DNA from: Mesorhizobium sp.
GTDB lineage: Bacteria; Pseudomonadota; Alphaproteobacteria; Rhizobiales; Rhizobiaceae
Reading direction: 5' to 3'
Length of the DNA stretch: 50,933 nt
Assembly: GCF_004962245.1 (NCBI RefSeq)
Contig: NZ_SUHQ01000039.1
Coordinates: forward strand, 1-50,933
Shown here: positions 16,010 to 24,057 of the stretch, piece by piece
How the letters are laid out: the number at the start of each line of letters is the position of its first letter
Position numbering within the stretch: position 1 is the first letter of the stretch
Program-made: the position numbers and the translations under genes
The notes under the pieces: generated by a model
Database searches by the model: none
Told to the model about the DNA's origin: nothing
What the model saw: the letters and a program-made list of their open reading frames with translations, nothing else

Positions 16010-16965
16010 GCGCGGTGACCGCGACGATTTCGGAGGACGTGATGAAGACCGTCCAGGCAAAGCCTGCATTGCGGCACGAAGGCGCAAAGCTTGGCTTCCG
16101 GCTGACGCTGCCGGCGCAGATCCTGGTGCTGTTCATTGCCGTCTTCCCGCTGCTCATGCAGCTTTACATCAGCCTGACCGACTGGTCGCCGCTTTCGGGC
16201 CTCGGCTGGTGGAACGCCTGGTCGCTGTGGAACAATTTCGCCAACTACACCGACCTTGCCGTGGACGCGCGCTTCTGGAGCGCGTTGAAGCGCACGGCCA
16301 TCGTCATGATCGTCTGCGTGCCCGTCGAGTTCTTGCTCGGGCTGGCGCTAGCGACGCTGTTCGCCGACGAGTTTCCCGGCAAGCGGATCTTCTATTCGAT
16401 CCTGCTGATGCCGATGATGGTGGTGCCGGCGGTGGCCGGCTACATGTTCTTCATGCTGTTCCAGTCGGGCGGCCCGTTGAATGACCTGCTGTCGGCGATA
16501 TCGGGCATGCCGGTCACCATCGCCTGGCTGTCGGATCCGACGCTGGCGCTCATCGCGGTCATGGTCGCCGACATCTGGCAGTGGACGCCATTGATGTTCC
16601 TCATCCTGCTTGCCGGCCTGGTCGGCGTGCCCGAGGACCAGATCAAGGCGGCGACGCTGCTCGGTGCCAATCCCTGGCAGCGCTTCGTCACCATCGTGCT
16701 GCCGAAGATGAGGACGATCATCATCATCGCGCTGGCGATCCGCGTGATCGAGAACTTCAAGATCTTCGACACGCTCTACATCATGACCGGCGGCGGTCCC
16801 GGCGTCGCCACCGAGACGATCTCCGTCTACATCTACAAGCTCACCACGCAGGACCTGATCTGGGGCTATGTGGCGGCGATCGCGCTGGCCATCTTGATCG
16901 TGCTCTCCATCGCCGCGGTCTTCGCGATGAAGCGCATGGCCCGGGCTCGCGAGGTGACGGCATGA
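16006..16965 (+). CDS. carbohydrate ABC transporter permease, MalF/UgpA type
   Basis: This 319-residue membrane protein has an N-terminal cytoplasmic stretch of about 30 residues, then six predicted helices starting at PAQILVLFIAVFPLLMQLYI. The coupling motif is DQIKAATLLGANPWQRFVTIVLP near residue 215. FDTLYIMTGGGPGVATETIS near the C-terminus is highly typical of the MalF/UgpA side. It overlaps its neighbours by four bases at both ends (16006 and 16962), so the permeases and the first ATPase are translationally coupled. Its role is the second half of the channel. Confidence 0.88.
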   Translation: MSAVTATISEDVMKTVQAKPALRHEGAKLGFRLTLPAQILVLFIAVFPLLMQLYISLTDWSPLSGLGWWNAWSLWNNFANYTDLAVDARFWSALKRTAIVMIVCVPVEFLLGLALATLFADEFPGKRIFYSILLMPMMVVPAVAGYMFFMLFQSGGPLNDLLSAISGMPVTIAWLSDPTLALIAVMVADIWQWTPLMFLILLAGLVGVPEDQIKAATLLGANPWQRFVTIVLPKMRTIIIIALAIRVIENFKIFDTLYIMTGGGPGVATETISVYIYKLTTQDLIWGYVAAIALAILIVLSIAAVFAMKRMARAREVTA

Positions 16966-18053
16966 GCGCGATCCATTTGCAGAACCTGGTCAAGAAGTTC
17001 GGCGACTTCACCGCCTTGAAGACGATGGATCTTGCCATTGCCGACGGCGAGTTCATGGCGCTGCTCGGGCCATCGGGCTGCGGCAAGTCGACGACGATGA
17101 ACATGATCGCCGGCATGGAGGAGCCGACCAGCGGCAAGATCCTGTTTGCCGAGCGCGACATGGCCGGCGTGCCGATGGGCCGTCGCGGGGTAGGCTTCGT
17201 CTTCCAGAACTATGCGATTTTCACGCATATGACCGTGCGGCAGAACCTCGCCTATGGGCCGAAAATGCGTGGCGCGCCAAAGGCCGAGATCGATCGCCGC
17301 GTCGGCGCCATTGCCGAGATGCTGCAACTGACGCCGCTGCTCGACCGCAAGGCCGACAGGCTGTCGGTCAACATTTTGCAGCGCGTGGCGATCGGCCGTT
17401 CGGCGATCATGGAGCCGGCGATCTTCCTGCTGGACGAGCCGCTGTCCAATGTCGACGCAGCCTTCCGGGCGGTGATGCGGACCGAACTGAAGCAGTTGCA
17501 GCGGCAGTTCCGGCAGACCATGGTCTATGTCACCCACGACCAGCTCGAAGCGATGACCATGGCCGATCGCATCGCGGTGATGGACCATGGCGTTTTACAG
17601 CAGGTCGGCACGCCGCTCGAGGTCTACAACAATCCAGCCAATGTCTTCGTCGCCCGCTTTATCGGAGCGCCGGGCATGAACCTGCTCAAGGGCAAGCCGG
17701 CGGAAAGCGACCGTGGCCTGGTCATCGACCTCGGCACGCTCGGTGTTACGCCACCGCTGCCGGCGGAAATCGCTGCCGCGGTGCGGGGCACGCAAGGCGA
17801 TGTGCTCTACGGCTTCCGCCCGGAACAGGCGGCGCTGGTCAAACGCGGCCAGGGTCTTTCCTTGCCGGTGACTTTCGTCGAGCGCATCGGCGCACGCACC
17901 ATCGTCCATCTCGGCCAGGGCGAGGGCGCGGTGAAGGCGGTGTTCGGCAACGATGTCGGGCTGGCGATCGGACAGACAGCGGTCGTCGCGCCGGCCGCGC
18001 AGTCGGTGCGCGTTTTCGACGCCGCCACCGGCCTTGCCGTGAGAGCAGGTTGA
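16962..18053 (+). CDS. sugar ABC transporter ATPase with degenerate signature motif
   Basis: This 363-residue ATPase has Walker A GPSGCGKSTT (about residue 36), Q-loop FVFQNYAIFTHMTV, Walker B IFLLDEPLSNVDAAF with the catalytic glutamate, and H-loop YVTHDQLEAM. A C-terminal TOBE/MalK-type regulatory domain runs from about residue 235. The ABC signature, normally LSGGQ, reads LSVNILQRVAIGRS. The reading frame is continuous and the change is embedded in otherwise conserved sequence, so it is a family trait rather than an error. It is followed three bases later by a second ATPase with the reverse defect. The pair probably forms a heterodimer with one working ATP site. Confidence 0.85.
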   Translation: MSAIHLQNLVKKFGDFTALKTMDLAIADGEFMALLGPSGCGKSTTMNMIAGMEEPTSGKILFAERDMAGVPMGRRGVGFVFQNYAIFTHMTVRQNLAYGPKMRGAPKAEIDRRVGAIAEMLQLTPLLDRKADRLSVNILQRVAIGRSAIMEPAIFLLDEPLSNVDAAFRAVMRTELKQLQRQFRQTMVYVTHDQLEAMTMADRIAVMDHGVLQQVGTPLEVYNNPANVFVARFIGAPGMNLLKGKPAESDRGLVIDLGTLGVTPPLPAEIAAAVRGTQGDVLYGFRPEQAALVKRGQGLSLPVTFVERIGARTIVHLGQGEGAVKAVFGNDVGLAIGQTAVVAPAAQSVRVFDAATGLAVRAG

Positions 18054-18056
18054 GAC

Positions 18057-19133
18057 ATGGCCAACATCGTCTTCAGCAATGTGACGAAACGCTACGGCAA
18101 TACGCTCGCCGTCGACGATGCCTCGTTCACGGTCAACGACAATGAGTTCTTCTGTTTCTTCGGGCCGCCGCTTTCAGGCAAGTCGACGATCCTGCGCTTG
18201 GTGCTCGGACTGGAAACGCCTGACACCGGCGAGATCCTGATCGGCGGCAGGCCGGTGAACGCGGTGTCGCCGGCCGAGCGCAACGTCGCCATGGTGTTTC
18301 AGAACCTGGCGTTGTTTCCGCATATGAGCGCGCGCGACAATGTCCGCTTTCCCCTCGTCGAACGCAGGGTCGCCGAGGCCGAGATCGAAAAGCGCGTCGC
18401 CGACGTCGCCGCCAAGCTGCATATCGGCCACATCCTGCACAAGCCGCCGGCACAGCTTTCGGGCGGCGAGCGGCAGCGTGTGGCGATTGCGCGTGCGCTG
18501 GTGCGCGATCCCGCCGCCTATCTGATGGACGACCCGATCTCGGCGCTCGATGCGCGGCTGCGCGAGGAGACGCGCGTCGAGCTCAAACGCATCCAGCGCG
18601 AGCTCGGCAAGACGCTGATCTACGTCACGCACGACCAGGAAGAGGCGATGTCGGTCGCCGACCGCATCGCCATCCTGGAGAATGGCAAGATCAGGCAAAT
18701 CGGCGCGCCGGCCGAGATTTATGACCGGCCGGCGAGCACCTATGTAGCGCGGCTGCTCGGCTCTCCGATGATGAACATCTTGCAGTCGGTGCGCGGCGAG
18801 GGCGGTGTCGAGGCGGCCGAAGGCACGATCCGTATCTTGGATAAGGCGGCTCCAGCCGATGCCGTCGAGATCGGGCTCAGGCCGGAAGACATCAAGGTCA
18901 GGCCCTGGTCGGGTGGGGAAATATCGGACGGGGGTGCGGGCCGCCCGGCGCGCGTCTTCGAGGTCGAGCCGCTCGGCGGCTATACCGTGGTGACGCTCGC
19001 CGCTGGGCAGGCGCGCCTCAGGGCGCTGCTGCGCGGCCAGCCGGACATCAGGCCGGACGCGATGGTGGCGATATCCTGTGAGCCTAGCCGTGTGCATTAT
19101 TTCGGGCAGGGCGGGGGAGCGCTGGCACGATGA
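18057..19133 (+). CDS. sugar ABC transporter ATPase with Asp in place of catalytic Glu
   Basis: This 358-residue MalK-type ATPase has Walker A GPPLSGKST, Q-loop MVFQNLALFPHMSA, an intact signature LSGGERQRVAIARAL, and H-loop YVTHDQEEAM. After Walker B it reads YLMDDPISALDARLR, where most relatives have LLDEP; the catalytic glutamate is aspartate. The TOBE domain occupies roughly residues 235-350. With the preceding ATPase (good Walker B, poor signature) it would form one canonical site and one degenerate site. Rhizobial polyol importers with two ATPase genes, such as the glycerol system, are the nearest known parallel. The substrate here is unknown. Confidence 0.85.
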   Translation: MANIVFSNVTKRYGNTLAVDDASFTVNDNEFFCFFGPPLSGKSTILRLVLGLETPDTGEILIGGRPVNAVSPAERNVAMVFQNLALFPHMSARDNVRFPLVERRVAEAEIEKRVADVAAKLHIGHILHKPPAQLSGGERQRVAIARALVRDPAAYLMDDPISALDARLREETRVELKRIQRELGKTLIYVTHDQEEAMSVADRIAILENGKIRQIGAPAEIYDRPASTYVARLLGSPMMNILQSVRGEGGVEAAEGTIRILDKAAPADAVEIGLRPEDIKVRPWSGGEISDGGAGRPARVFEVEPLGGYTVVTLAAGQARLRALLRGQPDIRPDAMVAISCEPSRVHYFGQGGGALAR

Positions 19134-19168
19134 CAGCGGCCGCAAGAAACGAACTTCGGGAGGAAGAG

Positions 19169-20257
19169 ATGGCGAGCAAAGGCTTCGAGCCGGACGTGAC
19201 GGTTCGCACCAAGGAATACAAGATTGGCTGCGTCGGCGCCGGCATGATCATGGCCGAATGCCATCTCGCCGCCTATCACGAAGCGGGTTTTCCGGTGGTG
19301 GCGATCGCCTCGCGGACCAGGGCCAGCGCCGAGAAGGTTGCCAGGCGCTGGGATATCCCGACGGTGCACGACACGCCGGAACAGCTCATCGAGGACGAAA
19401 ATGTCGAGATCATCGACCTTGCCTTTCCGCCGGACCAGCAGCCGGCGCTGATCCGCCATGCGCTAAAGCAGAAGCACATCAAGGCGATCCTGGCGCAGAA
19501 GCCGTTGGCGCTGTCGCTTAAGGACGCGATCGAACTGCGGGACGAAGCTGCCAGGGCCGGCAAGATCCTCTCGGTCAACCAGAACATGCGCTACGACCAG
19601 TCGATGCGCGTGCTGAAGCAGATCATGGACAGCGGCGCGCTCGGCGACATCGTCTTCGCGCAAATCGACATGCATGCGATCCCGCACTGGCAGACGTTTC
19701 TCGAGGACTACGACAGGCTGACGCTCGCCAATATGAGCGTCCACCATCTCGATGTGCTGCGTTTCCTGTTCGGCGATCCGGACGAAATCACGACACTGAC
19801 CCGCAAGGATCCGCGCACCCGGTTCGACCATTCCGATGGCATCACCGTGTCGACGCTGCGGTTTCCGTCCGGCGTGCTTGCCGTGTCGCTGGAGGATGTC
19901 TGGTCGGGTCCGCGCCAGGACGGCTACAGGGACGACCAGCACATCAACTGGCGTGTCGATGGCACGAAGGGCGTCGCCAAGGGCACGATCGGCTGGCCGA
20001 CAGGCTCCGCCTCGACGCTGACCTATGCCTCGACCGAGACGACGGACGGCAAGTGGGTGACGCCGAGCTGGGACACGATGTGGTTCCCGCATGCCTTCAT
20101 CGGCGTGATGGAGCAGCTCCAGCACGCGGTGAAGACGGGTGAGCCGCCCGCGTTGTCCGTCGCCGACAACGTCAAGACCATGGCGCTGATCGAAGCCGGC
20201 TACCGCTCGATCGACAAGGGCCGCACGGTCAAGCTTTCCGAAATCTCGATCAACTGA
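19169..20257 (+). CDS. Gfo/Idh/MocA-family NAD(P)-dependent dehydrogenase
   Basis: This 362-residue protein has an N-terminal Rossmann fold (YKIGCVGAGMIMAECHLAAY, residues about 16-35) and the family motif AQKPLALSL near residue 110, in which the lysine of the usual EKP is kept. The C-terminal alpha/beta domain contains SVHHLDVLRFLFG, with the His-His-Asp typical of inositol- and sugar-dehydrogenases. ATG at 19169 is chosen because GGGAGGAAGAG lies directly upstream; an earlier ATG at 19130 overlaps the ATPase stop but lacks such a site. It probably oxidises a hydroxyl of the imported polyol or sugar derivative. In the rhizopine pathway this place is taken by MocA. Confidence 0.85.
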   Translation: MASKGFEPDVTVRTKEYKIGCVGAGMIMAECHLAAYHEAGFPVVAIASRTRASAEKVARRWDIPTVHDTPEQLIEDENVEIIDLAFPPDQQPALIRHALKQKHIKAILAQKPLALSLKDAIELRDEAARAGKILSVNQNMRYDQSMRVLKQIMDSGALGDIVFAQIDMHAIPHWQTFLEDYDRLTLANMSVHHLDVLRFLFGDPDEITTLTRKDPRTRFDHSDGITVSTLRFPSGVLAVSLEDVWSGPRQDGYRDDQHINWRVDGTKGVAKGTIGWPTGSASTLTYASTETTDGKWVTPSWDTMWFPHAFIGVMEQLQHAVKTGEPPALSVADNVKTMALIEAGYRSIDKGRTVKLSEISIN

Positions 20258-20299
20258 ATCACCAGCAACTCGAATCGCTTACAGGGAGGAATTCACACC

Positions 20300-21214
20300 A
20301 TGATGCAGGCAGGTATCTTCACGGGCTATTTCCCGTACGGCCTCAAGGAAACCGCGGAAAAGATCCGCGCGCTCGATTTCAACACGGTGCAGCTCGACCT
20401 GCATTTTAGGGATCTCGACCTGTCCGCCGGGCAGATCACCAAGGACAAGGCCAGGACCGTTCGCGACACCTTCCGCGACCACAATCTGCCGGTGTGCTGC
20501 GTGTCGGGCTACACCAACATCATCCATCCCGACAAGGGCGAGCGCGAGAAGCGTGTCGGCTACCTCAAGGAGATCATCCGCAACGCCCGCCATTTCGGCT
20601 CGCCTTACGTGATTTCGGAAACCGGTACCTACAACACCGAGTCCGACTGGGTGCATCATCCCAAGAACAAGACCGAGGAGGGGTTCGAGGAGTGCCGCAA
20701 GGTCATCGCCGACCTTGCCCAGACGGCCTATGACCACGGCGCGGTCTTCCTGCTCGAAACCTATGTCAACAACGTCGTCGGCTCGGTCGAGGAGACGGTG
20801 AAGATGTTCGCGCAGGTCGACCATCCGGGCCTCGGCCTTTTGATGGACCCGACCAACTATTTCGAGACGCACAACATCGACATGATGGACCAGATCCTGA
20901 ACCAGGTGTTCGACACGCTGACCGACAAGATCAAAATAGCTCATGCCAAGGACGTCAAGCGCTCGGGCGGCGACAAGTCGGAGAAGCACGCCGACATCGG
21001 CGACGAGGACGCGCTGGAGAGCCATACTTTCCGCGGCGTCGGCGAGATCGAGCTGCCGGCGCCCGGCCTCGGTTCGCTGAACTACGACCTCTATCTGCAG
21101 CGGCTCGCCGAAAAGCACCCGAACATCCCCGTCATCATCGAGCATCTCTCGGAGGATGACGTGCCGCGCGCCAAGAAATTCCTCGACGGCAAGTTCCGCG
21201 CCAACGGCCTTTGA
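20300..21214 (+). CDS. sugar isomerase/epimerase, xylose-isomerase-like TIM barrel (IolE/MocC-like)
   Basis: This 304-residue protein is an AP-endonuclease-2/xylose-isomerase-like TIM barrel. Metal-ligand candidates are the glutamate in VISETGTYN (about residue 113), VFLLETYVNN (about 153), the aspartate in GLLMDPTNYF (about 180), the histidine in KIAHAKDVK, and the glutamate in VIIEHL near the C-terminus. GGGAGGAATTCACACC precedes the ATG. Relatives act as IolE (inosose dehydratase), MocC or ketose epimerases. Its position after a Gfo/Idh/MocA gene fits a dehydrogenase-isomerase sequence for a polyol. The exact reaction cannot be read from sequence. Confidence 0.8.
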   Translation: MMQAGIFTGYFPYGLKETAEKIRALDFNTVQLDLHFRDLDLSAGQITKDKARTVRDTFRDHNLPVCCVSGYTNIIHPDKGEREKRVGYLKEIIRNARHFGSPYVISETGTYNTESDWVHHPKNKTEEGFEECRKVIADLAQTAYDHGAVFLLETYVNNVVGSVEETVKMFAQVDHPGLGLLMDPTNYFETHNIDMMDQILNQVFDTLTDKIKIAHAKDVKRSGGDKSEKHADIGDEDALESHTFRGVGEIELPAPGLGSLNYDLYLQRLAEKHPNIPVIIEHLSEDDVPRAKKFLDGKFRANGL

Positions 21215-21254
21215 TCAGGCTGTGCGCCCGGAGAAACACAATGGAGGAAGCGAA

Positions 21255-22196
21255 ATGTTGAAATTCGGATTGAAAGGGGCGGTAGCCGCAACGATGCTCG
21301 CCGGCCTCGCATTCAGTGCGCCGGCGCTGGCGCAGGACGGCCAGAAGACGTTCTATCTCCTGTCGCATGGCGGCCCGTCGGATGCGTTCTGGCTCGACTG
21401 GAATGCCGGCGCCACCAAGGCCTGCGACCAGCTCAAGGTGACCTGCAAGATCTCCTTCAGCGGCGGCGACATGGCGGCGCAGAAGGAAGCCTTCAACTCG
21501 GCTCTTGCCGCCAAACCCGACGGCATCGGCACCACCTCGGCCCAGCCCGGGCTGTGGACGGAAGAGGTGAAGGCGGCCAAGGCTGCCGGCATTCCGATCG
21601 TGTTCTTCAACACAGATGATCCGGCGACCGGCCGCCAGGCCTATGTCGGCGCCGATCTCAAGGAGGCCGGCGCCATCTGGGCCAGGTACCTCGTCGACAA
21701 CAAGATGGTGAAGGAGGGCGACAAGGTGTTCCTGCCGGTGGAAGTGCCGGGCGCCAGCTACCAGCAGCTCGAGACCGAAGGCATCGCCAGCGTCTTCGAT
21801 CCGCTCGGCATCAAATATGACGTGGTCGATTGCGGCACCGATCCGGCCGGCATCATCGCCAAGATGACCGACTACATGGTCGCCAACAATCCGCCGGCCA
21901 TCATTGCGCTCGGCGATTCCGTCGCGGCCAGCGCCAAGCGGGTATTCGACGGCGCCGGCGTGCCGGCTGGCAAAATCCCGGTCGTCGGCTGGGGCAACTC
22001 CAGGGAAACCGCGGAAGCCGTCAAGGCCGGCTTCGTCAACGCGGCGGCCTGGCAGTTCCCGTCGGCGCAGGGCTTCATGCCGGTCGCGCTGCTCGGTCTC
22101 GCCGCGTCCGGTGAACCGATCGGCTACGACATCCACACCTTCAGCCTGTATGACGCCACAAGCGTCGAACCGATCCTGAAACTCTACAACAAGTGA
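21255..22196 (+). CDS. periplasmic sugar-binding protein, RbsB/MocB type
   Basis: This 313-residue protein has a signal peptide cut near APALAQ and a Peripla_BP_4 fold: YLLSHGGPSDAFWLDWNAGA, the DPATGRQAYVGADL hinge region, and MVANNPPAIIALGDSVAASAKRVFD. It belongs to the ribose/xylose/inositol-binding group (CUT2 importers). GGAGGAAGCGAA precedes the ATG at 21255. It is followed by a very strong hairpin and then by the matching permease and single-domain ATPase genes. It serves a second importer in the same operon as the first CUT1-type system. MocB of the rhizopine pathway is of this type. Confidence 0.85.
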   Translation: MLKFGLKGAVAATMLAGLAFSAPALAQDGQKTFYLLSHGGPSDAFWLDWNAGATKACDQLKVTCKISFSGGDMAAQKEAFNSALAAKPDGIGTTSAQPGLWTEEVKAAKAAGIPIVFFNTDDPATGRQAYVGADLKEAGAIWARYLVDNKMVKEGDKVFLPVEVPGASYQQLETEGIASVFDPLGIKYDVVDCGTDPAGIIAKMTDYMVANNPPAIIALGDSVAASAKRVFDGAGVPAGKIPVVGWGNSRETAEAVKAGFVNAAAWQFPSAQGFMPVALLGLAASGEPIGYDIHTFSLYDATSVEPILKLYNK

Positions 22197-22204
22197 TTGA
22201 AATT

Positions 22205-22232
22205 GACGCCCGCCGCGCAGGCGGCGGGCGTC
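22205..22232 (+). other. strong intercistronic hairpin after the binding-protein gene
   Basis: GACGCCCGCCGC (22205-22216) and GCGGCGGGCGTC (22221-22232) form a perfect 12-bp stem with a GCAG loop, nine bases after the stop codon. No T-run follows, so message protection or partial attenuation before the permease gene is more likely than complete termination. Confidence 0.7.
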
Positions 22233-22242
22233 GCTCCCAGCT

Positions 22243-23262
22243 ATGGTTCAAGCAGTCATGACAATTGCCGCGGAAGAGGAAATGCCGGTGGGGAAACGCA
22301 GGTCGAGCCTGATCCGCTCGCCGCAATTCTCATCGCTCATTATGTTCATCGTGCTGCTGGCGGTGTTCGCCATCGCCGATGCCAACTTCCTGTCGCCGCT
22401 CAACATCTCCAACATGATGGCGTTCCTGCCGGAGCTCGGCATTATCGCGCTCGGCATGACGCTGCTTCTGACGGCAGGCGAGTTCGACCTTTCGGTCGGC
22501 GCGGTGTTCGGGCTGGCGCCGGTCGTGGTCATGCTGCTGGTGCAGAACGGCCAGGTTGATATCGGCGTGGCGCTGCTTGCCGGGCTCCTGCTGTGCGTGG
22601 CGATCGGTGCGATCAACGGGCTGATCGTCACCAAGATCGGCATCTCGTCCTTCCTGGTCACGCTGTCGATGTTGCTAGTGGTGCGCGGGGCGGCGCTCTA
22701 CATCACGCAGGGCTTTCCGCTGAAGTCCTGGGACCAGCCCGGCTTTTTCGTGACGCTGCTGGCCGGCAGTTTCAACATCGGGTCGTTCCGGTTCTACACC
22801 TCGCTGTGGTGGTTCGTCGGCCTGTCGCTGCTGGCGATCTACGTGCTGCGCTATGCCAAGCTCGGCAACTGGATCAGCGCCATCGGCTCCAACCGCAATG
22901 CGGCGGTGGCGCGCGGCGTGCCGGCCGATGCGGTCAAGATCTGGCTGTTCATCCTGACCTCCGTGCTGGCGGGTCTGGCCGGCATGATCAGCGCCTTCCG
23001 CATCTCGGCCGCGTCGCCGGTGGCTGGTACCGGCTACGAGCTCGAAGTCATCGCCATGGTGGTGGTCGGCGGCACGGCGCTGACCGGCGGGCGTGGCACG
23101 ATACTGGGCACGATCGTCGGCGCACTGATGCTGCGCAGCATCCGCAACGGTATCGTGCTGATCGGTGTACCCGGGCTCGCCTACAATATCTTCGTCGGCG
23201 TCATCATCCTCGCCATGCTCATCCTGCACGCTTTGCTGCAGAAGAACGCCGCCAGGAGCTGA
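22243..23262 (+). CDS. CUT2-type sugar ABC permease (RbsC-like)
   Basis: This 339-residue membrane protein has eight to ten hydrophobic segments and the RbsC family stretches LGIIALGMTLLLTAGEFDLS (about residue 65), GAINGLIVTKIGISSFLVTL and IAMVVVGGTALTGGRGTILG. ATG at 22243 is used; another in-frame ATG at 22258 is possible. It follows the hairpin downstream of the binding-protein gene and precedes the ATPase gene by two bases. It would form a homodimeric channel for the sugar or polyol bound by the preceding protein. Confidence 0.88.
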   Translation: MVQAVMTIAAEEEMPVGKRRSSLIRSPQFSSLIMFIVLLAVFAIADANFLSPLNISNMMAFLPELGIIALGMTLLLTAGEFDLSVGAVFGLAPVVVMLLVQNGQVDIGVALLAGLLLCVAIGAINGLIVTKIGISSFLVTLSMLLVVRGAALYITQGFPLKSWDQPGFFVTLLAGSFNIGSFRFYTSLWWFVGLSLLAIYVLRYAKLGNWISAIGSNRNAAVARGVPADAVKIWLFILTSVLAGLAGMISAFRISAASPVAGTGYELEVIAMVVVGGTALTGGRGTILGTIVGALMLRSIRNGIVLIGVPGLAYNIFVGVIILAMLILHALLQKNAARS

Positions 23263-23264
23263 CC

Positions 23265-24041
23265 ATGGAAGTGCTTCGGCTGCAGAATCTGCAAAAATCC
23301 TTCGGTAGCGTCCGCGCGCTGAAGAGCGCCTCCTTCACCCTCGATGAAGGCGAGGTGGTGGCCCTGCTCGGCGACAATGGCGCCGGCAAATCCACGCTCA
23401 TCAAGGCGATCTCAGGCGTGTTTTCCATCGATCGGGGCGAGATCTATGTCCGTGGCCAGAAAGTCTCCATCCGCTCGACGCGCGATGCGATGGATCTGGG
23501 CATCGAGACCATCCACCAGGACACCTCGCTGGCGCCGGACCTCAGCATCGCGCGCAATCTGTTTCTCGGTCGCGAGCCGGTCAACCTGAAATGGCTGGGC
23601 GTGTTCGCGCCGCTCGATCTCGCCAAGCTGCGCGATGCGGCTTCCGCCCTTTTGAAGCGTGTCGGCATCTCGAAAAAGCTCGACGCCGATGCGCTGGTCA
23701 GCACGCTTTCGGGCGGTGAGCGCCAGTCGATCGCCATTTCGCGGGCCATGCAGTTCGCGGCCAAGGTCATCATCCTCGACGAGCCGACCAACAATCTCGG
23801 CGTCGAGGAAACACACGGCGTGCTGCGCTTCGTCAAGGAGGTGCGCGCGGCCGGTCATTCGGTGCTTTTGATCACCCACAACATCCACCATGTCTTCCAG
23901 GTCGCCGACCGCATCATCGTCATGCGCCGCGGCGAGATCGTCGCCGAGCAGACGGTCGCCGATACCGACCTGTTGACCGTGGAGAGCATTATCACCGGCG
24001 CCGACATGTCGGCCCTGCTCAAGGAGACGAGAGCAAAGTGA
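23265..24041 (+). CDS. CUT2-type ABC ATPase, single domain (FrcA-like)
   Basis: This 258-residue ATPase has Walker A GDNGAGKST (about residue 36), Q-loop TIHQDTSLAPDLSI, signature TLSGGERQSIAISRAM, Walker B VIILDEPTNNLG and H-loop LITHNIHHVFQVAD. RbsA proteins usually carry two such domains in about 500 residues; this one has a single domain, as in the rhizobial fructose importer FrcBCA, and would work as a homodimer. All catalytic motifs are intact, in contrast to the two ATPases of the first importer upstream. AGGAGCTGACC precedes the start. Confidence 0.88.
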   Translation: MEVLRLQNLQKSFGSVRALKSASFTLDEGEVVALLGDNGAGKSTLIKAISGVFSIDRGEIYVRGQKVSIRSTRDAMDLGIETIHQDTSLAPDLSIARNLFLGREPVNLKWLGVFAPLDLAKLRDAASALLKRVGISKKLDADALVSTLSGGERQSIAISRAMQFAAKVIILDEPTNNLGVEETHGVLRFVKEVRAAGHSVLLITHNIHHVFQVADRIIVMRRGEIVAEQTVADTDLLTVESIITGADMSALLKETRAK

Positions 24042-24057
24042 AGGAACTGGCCGTCAC

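Noticed and set aside
16962..18053. Sequence error behind the missing LSGGQ signature
   Set aside because: The frame is continuous on both sides and the partner ATPase shows the complementary change, so a true asymmetric pair is more likely.
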